The translations under genes were made by a program, and so were the position numbers. A stretch of DNA of 64,000 nucleotides. Source: Alicyclobacillus mali (GTDB lineage Bacteria > Bacillota > Bacilli > Alicyclobacillales > Alicyclobacillaceae). The notes under the pieces were generated by a model. It was not told the DNA's origin and searched no databases. It saw only the letters and a program-made list of their open reading frames with translations. Location: the NCBI RefSeq assembly GCF_017329565.1, contig NZ_JAFMTT010000012.1. One strand, given 5' to 3'. Of the stretch, positions 60,842 through 64,000 are shown piece by piece (positions within the stretch are counted from its first letter, which is position 1; every line of letters begins with the position of its first letter).

Positions 60842-61732
60842 TTACACGCGCAGAAAGCGCCGGACGGTGATGACGCCTCCCCACATGCCGATGAGAAGCC
60901 CCATGGCAATCAGGATCACCGCTAGCTTGACCTCGATCTGACCTGCCTGGACAAGCGGAAATGCCAGTCCGCTGAACACGCCCTTCGCCTTGACGTAGAG
61001 CGAGCGATAGCCATACACGAGAAGCACGACTGGAATTGCACTGCCGATGAGCCCGATGATCATGCCCTCGATGATGAACGGCCATCGAATGAACCAGTTG
61101 GTGGCGCCGACCAGCTTCATGATCTCGATCTCCCGGCGCCGGTGAAAAATGGTCATGCGGATGGTGTTCGAAATGAGGAACATAGACGTAACGACGAGCC
61201 CCACCACAAACACAATACCAATGTCCCGCACGACGGCCAGGGTACGGAAGATGGCGGCCGCGAGCTTGTGAGGATCGCGCACCGCCGCCACCCCTGGGAT
61301 CTCGCTCACCTCTTTGGCCAACCGGTCGATCTGGTGCGGATCCTGTGGTTTGACCACAATCTGAATCGGAAGCGGATTTTGCTTGAACGCGTTCAACACG
61401 TCGCTCAATTCCTGGCCAAGTTCTTGCTTCATCTGCTGAAGACCTTCGTTCTTGGAGATGATCTGCACCGACGCGATCCCAGGAAGCGCGCGTATTTCCT
61501 GCGCCACCTGCTCTCCCTGCTGTTCGGACGCGTTGACGTTCAAGAACGCGCTGAACTCCAGCTGCCCCGTGACGCTGTTTGACATCTGCGCCACGTTGAA
61601 GGTGAGGATAAGCGAAAAACCGAGCACCGCCAGTGTCACAATCACAGCGCTTAACGCCGCAAACGACATCCATCCGTTCCTGATGACATTTTTAAATCCT
61701 TCGCGTACGTGCCGCAACCATCTAGTCATCAT
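60842..61732 (-). CDS. ftsX: FtsX, cell-division ABC-type permease
   Basis: FtsX with FtsE controls peptidoglycan hydrolases at the septum or side wall (CwlO in B. subtilis). Its 296 residues have helix 1 (about 22-45), a large extracellular domain (about 50-165) and three C-terminal helices, with the motif TIRMTIFHRRREIEIMKLVGATNWFIRWPF (residues 191-220) that docks FtsE. The ATG at 61732 overlaps the ftsE stop by 11 bases. Complete. Confidence 0.95.
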   Translation of the reverse strand: MMTRWLRHVREGFKNVIRNGWMSFAALSAVIVTLAVLGFSLILTFNVAQMSNSVTGQLEFSAFLNVNASEQQGEQVAQEIRALPGIASVQIISKNEGLQQMKQELGQELSDVLNAFKQNPLPIQIVVKPQDPHQIDRLAKEVSEIPGVAAVRDPHKLAAAIFRTLAVVRDIGIVFVVGLVVTSMFLISNTIRMTIFHRRREIEIMKLVGATNWFIRWPFIIEGMIIGLIGSAIPVVLLVYGYRSLYVKAKGVFSGLAFPLVQAGQIEVKLAVILIAMGLLIGMWGGVITVRRFLRV

Positions 61733-62408
61733 AGCCGTAATACCCTTTCTCCTCGTCTCTCACGATCACGCCGTTCTCAATCGCAATGACGCGCTTTCGC
61801 ATGGTGTTCACAATCTCTCGGTTGTGTGTCGCCATCACGATGGTCGTGCCGAGATCGTTGATCCGCTGGAAAAGGCGCATGACGTCCCACGACGTCTCCG
61901 GATCTAGGTTGCCGGTCGGCTCGTCCGCGATAAGAACCGCTGGATTGTTTGCAAGCGACCGCGCGACGGCCACCCGCTGCTGTTCACCGCCAGACAACTG
62001 ATGAGGATACATGCTCATTTTCTCTTCCAAGCCAACTTGTTCAAGTACTTCCCGCACCCGCTTGCGAATGTACTTGGGGGGCGCGCCGATGACTTCCAAC
62101 GCAAATGCCACGTTTTCAGCCGCCGTCAGCTTGGGGAGCAACTTGAAATCCTGAAACACAACGCCGATGGTCCGGCGCAACAGAGGAATCTTGCGATCCT
62201 TCAGCTTCTCAATGTTAAATCCGTTGATGAAGATGTGGCCGCGCGTAGGTCGCTCCTCGCGGTACATCAGCTTGATGAAGGTCGATTTTCCGGCTCCACT
62301 CGGACCGACGATATACACAAATTCGCCCTTCTGAATGTGAACCGAAATGCCATTCAGGGCCTGGGTCCCGTTGGGATACTCCTTCCAGACGTCCTGCATT
62401 TCAATCAC
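61722..62408 (-). CDS. ftsE: FtsE, cell-division ATP-binding protein
   Basis: FtsE is the ATPase partner of FtsX. Its 228 residues have GPSGAGKST (Walker A, near residue 36), LSGGEQQRVAVARSL (signature) and VLIADEPTGNLD (Walker B). The protein is a soluble ATPase bound to FtsX. The start is GTG at 62408, where GAGGGG lies 14 bases upstream, a long spacer. It is the first gene of ftsE-ftsX-minJ-like-motA-motB. The 169-base gap to menC should hold its promoter, but I saw no clear one. Confidence 0.96.
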   Translation of the reverse strand: MIEMQDVWKEYPNGTQALNGISVHIQKGEFVYIVGPSGAGKSTFIKLMYREERPTRGHIFINGFNIEKLKDRKIPLLRRTIGVVFQDFKLLPKLTAAENVAFALEVIGAPPKYIRKRVREVLEQVGLEEKMSMYPHQLSGGEQQRVAVARSLANNPAVLIADEPTGNLDPETSWDVMRLFQRINDLGTTIVMATHNREIVNTMRKRVIAIENGVIVRDEEKGYYGYDD

Positions 62409-62577
62409 TGTACGGATCTACCCCTCATCCCATGATGTAGTGACCAAGTGCTTGTCTCTCGTCTCTTGTGACCTTCTTGCCCCGACGCACATTGACCCCC
62501 ACGACACATACTGACCCACTTCGACACCGAGCAGCAAAAATCCTGTTGGCAAATGGTGTCCAAGATGCGAACTTGGC

Positions 62578-63711
62578 TCATAGCGTTCTGAGATCGGCGC
62601 TCCAGATTGCGGTGGAAAAGCGGCGCACGGCTTCTCGGTCAACCCAGTCCGCCACGCCGCAGCATCGCGGCACTTGAATGACGCCGGGCTCGGCAAAAAC
62701 AATGGGCTCCTTCAGCAGATCTCGCTCGAAATACCGACTGCTTGGGCCGAGATCGGTCTCATGATTCATGGATGGCAGCGACGCCGCCATCAACCCATGC
62801 AAGCGCCCGACGCCTGTTTCGTACATTCCACCCACCCAAGTGGCAATTCCCGCCTCGTGGGCCGCGGCTAAAATCTGCAACGTGGCTGCAAACCCGCCCA
62901 GCCGCCCGGGCTTCACATTGAGCGTCCGGGCCGCTCCAAGCCTCGCAGCAAGTCTCAATTCACTCACAGAGCGGATACTTTCGTCGAGGCAAATTGGCGT
63001 CCGCAGTGTAGCCTGTAGTTCGGCGAGATCGAACCAGTCATCTTCCGCGAGCGGCTGTTCAATGAATTCCAAGTTGTACACATCCAGTTGTTGGAGGATG
63101 TGAGCATGTTCCGCACGATAGCTCCCGTTCGCGTCCGCGGCAATTGCAAGGTCGGGATAACGATGTCGGATTGCCTGAAGAGGAGCGAGATCGTGGCCCG
63201 GTTCAATCTTCAGTTTCACCCTGCGGAATCCTTGCTCCACCGCCGTTTCCACAGACTGAATGAGCGCATCAAGCGACTCCGACATCCCGAGCGTCACACC
63301 CACGTCCACGCGGTCCCGACCACCCCCCAGCAGTTCGATGAGGGGCTGCCCTTTCCTCGCGGCCTGCCAATCCCAAATGGCCATCTCCAGTGCAGCCACA
63401 CTCATGCGGTTGCCACGCACGTCACGAAAGGCCTCGCAGGCATTCCGAGGATCCACATCTTCGCCAACCGCGCGAAGCCATCTCGCCATTCTCGGAAGCA
63501 AGTGATGTACAAGCACAGTCCAGGCGCTATCGGCGCACTCCTCTGTGTAGGTTGGCTCGGCGAGTGCAACGCACTCCGCCCAGCCCTCAATTCCGTCGTC
63601 ATCCTTCAGTTGGACAAGAATCGCCTGCTTGTCACGGATATCCCCATGAGCGGTACGCATCGGAAGCCGCAGAGGCAGAGATAACCGATACAAAGTGCAA
63701 GTCCGAAGCAT
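62578..63711 (-). CDS. menC: o-Succinylbenzoate synthase / N-acylamino-acid racemase family (MenC)
   Basis: This enolase-superfamily enzyme of 377 residues keeps the catalytic set: KLKIEPG (KxK Lys), metal ligands Asp in AADANGSY, Glu in EFIEQPL and Asp in CLDESIRS, and the second catalytic Lys in NVKPGRLGG. It either makes o-succinylbenzoate for menaquinone or racemises N-acyl amino acids; many Firmicute members do both. No other men gene is adjacent, so the function is not fixed by context. The ATG at 63711 follows GAGAGGGG. Confidence 0.88.
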   Translation of the reverse strand: MLRTCTLYRLSLPLRLPMRTAHGDIRDKQAILVQLKDDDGIEGWAECVALAEPTYTEECADSAWTVLVHHLLPRMARWLRAVGEDVDPRNACEAFRDVRGNRMSVAALEMAIWDWQAARKGQPLIELLGGGRDRVDVGVTLGMSESLDALIQSVETAVEQGFRRVKLKIEPGHDLAPLQAIRHRYPDLAIAADANGSYRAEHAHILQQLDVYNLEFIEQPLAEDDWFDLAELQATLRTPICLDESIRSVSELRLAARLGAARTLNVKPGRLGGFAATLQILAAAHEAGIATWVGGMYETGVGRLHGLMAASLPSMNHETDLGPSSRYFERDLLKEPIVFAEPGVIQVPRCCGVADWVDREAVRRFSTAIWSADLRTL

Positions 63712-63915
63712 ACAGGCCCCTCTCTCGTGGCACCACGGAAAGCACAGACAGAACAGAATTCCATGTTGGAATCAGCGTAGACGTATATTTCAAGACAAGA
63801 GATGTTGCAACGACACAAGCGTACGTCAACGCGTCGTGTGTCCGTCCGTGGCCCATTCTTAGCACCACTTGTCACAACAACAATGCCTCTGTAGAGGTTC
63901 ACTGCACAAACGACA
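63712..63915. other. Gap between menC and the rRNA operon terminator
   Basis: These 204 bases hold no supported gene. The menC promoter should lie here; TTGACG-like and TTGTCT hexamers occur on the minus strand but no convincing -10 partner was found. Confidence 0.4.
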
Positions 63916-63942
63916 AAAGGCCAGGCTGGTATGCCTGACCTT
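63915..63942 (-). terminator. Terminator of the rRNA operon
   Basis: On the minus strand GGTCAGGC, a six-base loop and GCCTGGCC form an eight-pair stem with one G-U wobble, followed by TTTT. The wobble pairs only in minus-strand RNA, which fixes the direction. It begins eight bases after the 5S 3' end. Confidence 0.85.
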
Positions 63943-63950
63943 CGTCTCTC

Positions 63951-64000
63951 GCCTGGCAACGACCTACCTTCCCAGGAGGCTGCCCTCCCAGTATTCTCGG
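63951..64000 (-). rRNA. rrf: 5S ribosomal RNA, 3' part (cut by window edge)
   Basis: Read on the minus strand the last 50 bases contain CTGGGAAGGTAGGTCGTTGCCAGGC, here cited as two parts, CTGGGAAGGTAGG and TCGTTGCCAGGC. They match the conserved 5S 3' arm (TGGGAGAGTAGG then TCGCCGCCAGGC). The gene runs off the right edge, so 23S and 16S genes are expected beyond it. Confidence 0.9.

Noticed and set aside
1..64000. tRNA genes or CRISPR arrays
   Set aside because: No cloverleaf-like sequence with a T-loop and no regularly spaced repeats were found on reading through.

Overview
This 64 kb window comes from the chromosome of a high-GC, spore-forming Firmicute. Most lines are GC-rich (for example 39 of 60 bases at 30361-30420). 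Start codons are ATG, GTG or TTG behind strong GGAGG-type ribosome sites. Sporulation and germination genes are present (CotS-like, GerA/GerB, RsfA, YtvI), and several blocks keep Bacillus subtilis gene order (yvcI-rapZ-yvcK-whiA-crh, uvrB-uvrA, mrfA-mrfB, ftsE-ftsX-minJ). An Alicyclobacillus-like thermoacidophilic Bacillales member fits best, but this is inference. Almost all genes lie on the minus strand.

Layout. 1-3.3 kb: a CotS-like kinase-fold protein, then ogt, queG and rnhA. 3.4-6.9 kb: a scar of nested insertion sequences. An IS66 element (tnpA, tnpB, tnpC) sits inside the second ORF of an older, mostly deleted element whose 18-base inverted ends survive at 3418 and 6690. Next to it is a second, inverted IS66 end. 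7.2-23.3 kb: a myo-inositol (iol) island with iolA, B, C, D, E and G, an IolJ-type aldolase, a sugar ABC importer (binding protein and two permeases, no ATPase), iolH, a second IolE-like isomerase and a second Gfo/Idh/MocA dehydrogenase. The divergent DeoR-type regulator iolR is at its head. 23.6-26.9 kb: a germinant receptor operon (A, B and a 57-residue D-type subunit, no C subunit), followed by a string of four hairpins. 26.9-43 kb: housekeeping and repair genes (ypmS, nth, a YunD-like phosphoesterase, yktB, mrfB, mrfA, rsfA, a DUF402 protein, ytvI, ylaF-like, a GntR regulator, leuS, a Bax-inhibitor-1 homologue, mutY).

43-57.7 kb: the crh-whiA-yvcK-rapZ-yvcI block, a TPR/HEAT protein, argS on the plus strand, then uvrB-uvrA-hprK behind a LexA (SOS) box. 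57.9-62.4 kb: ftsE-ftsX-minJ-like-motA-motB in one tight run. 62.6-63.7 kb: a MenC/NSAR-type enolase-superfamily enzyme. The right edge is the 3' end of a 5S rRNA gene (minus strand) with its terminator.

How the parts connect. The iol island can take up and degrade an inositol. Its transporter promoter carries direct repeats that could bind IolR and a palindrome resembling a CcpA cre site. The window also encodes Crh (Phe at the HPr-15 position, Ser46 kept) and its kinase HprK, the usual co-effector system for CcpA. Two DNA repair routes occur together: the SOS-controlled UvrAB and the UvrA-independent MrfAB pair.
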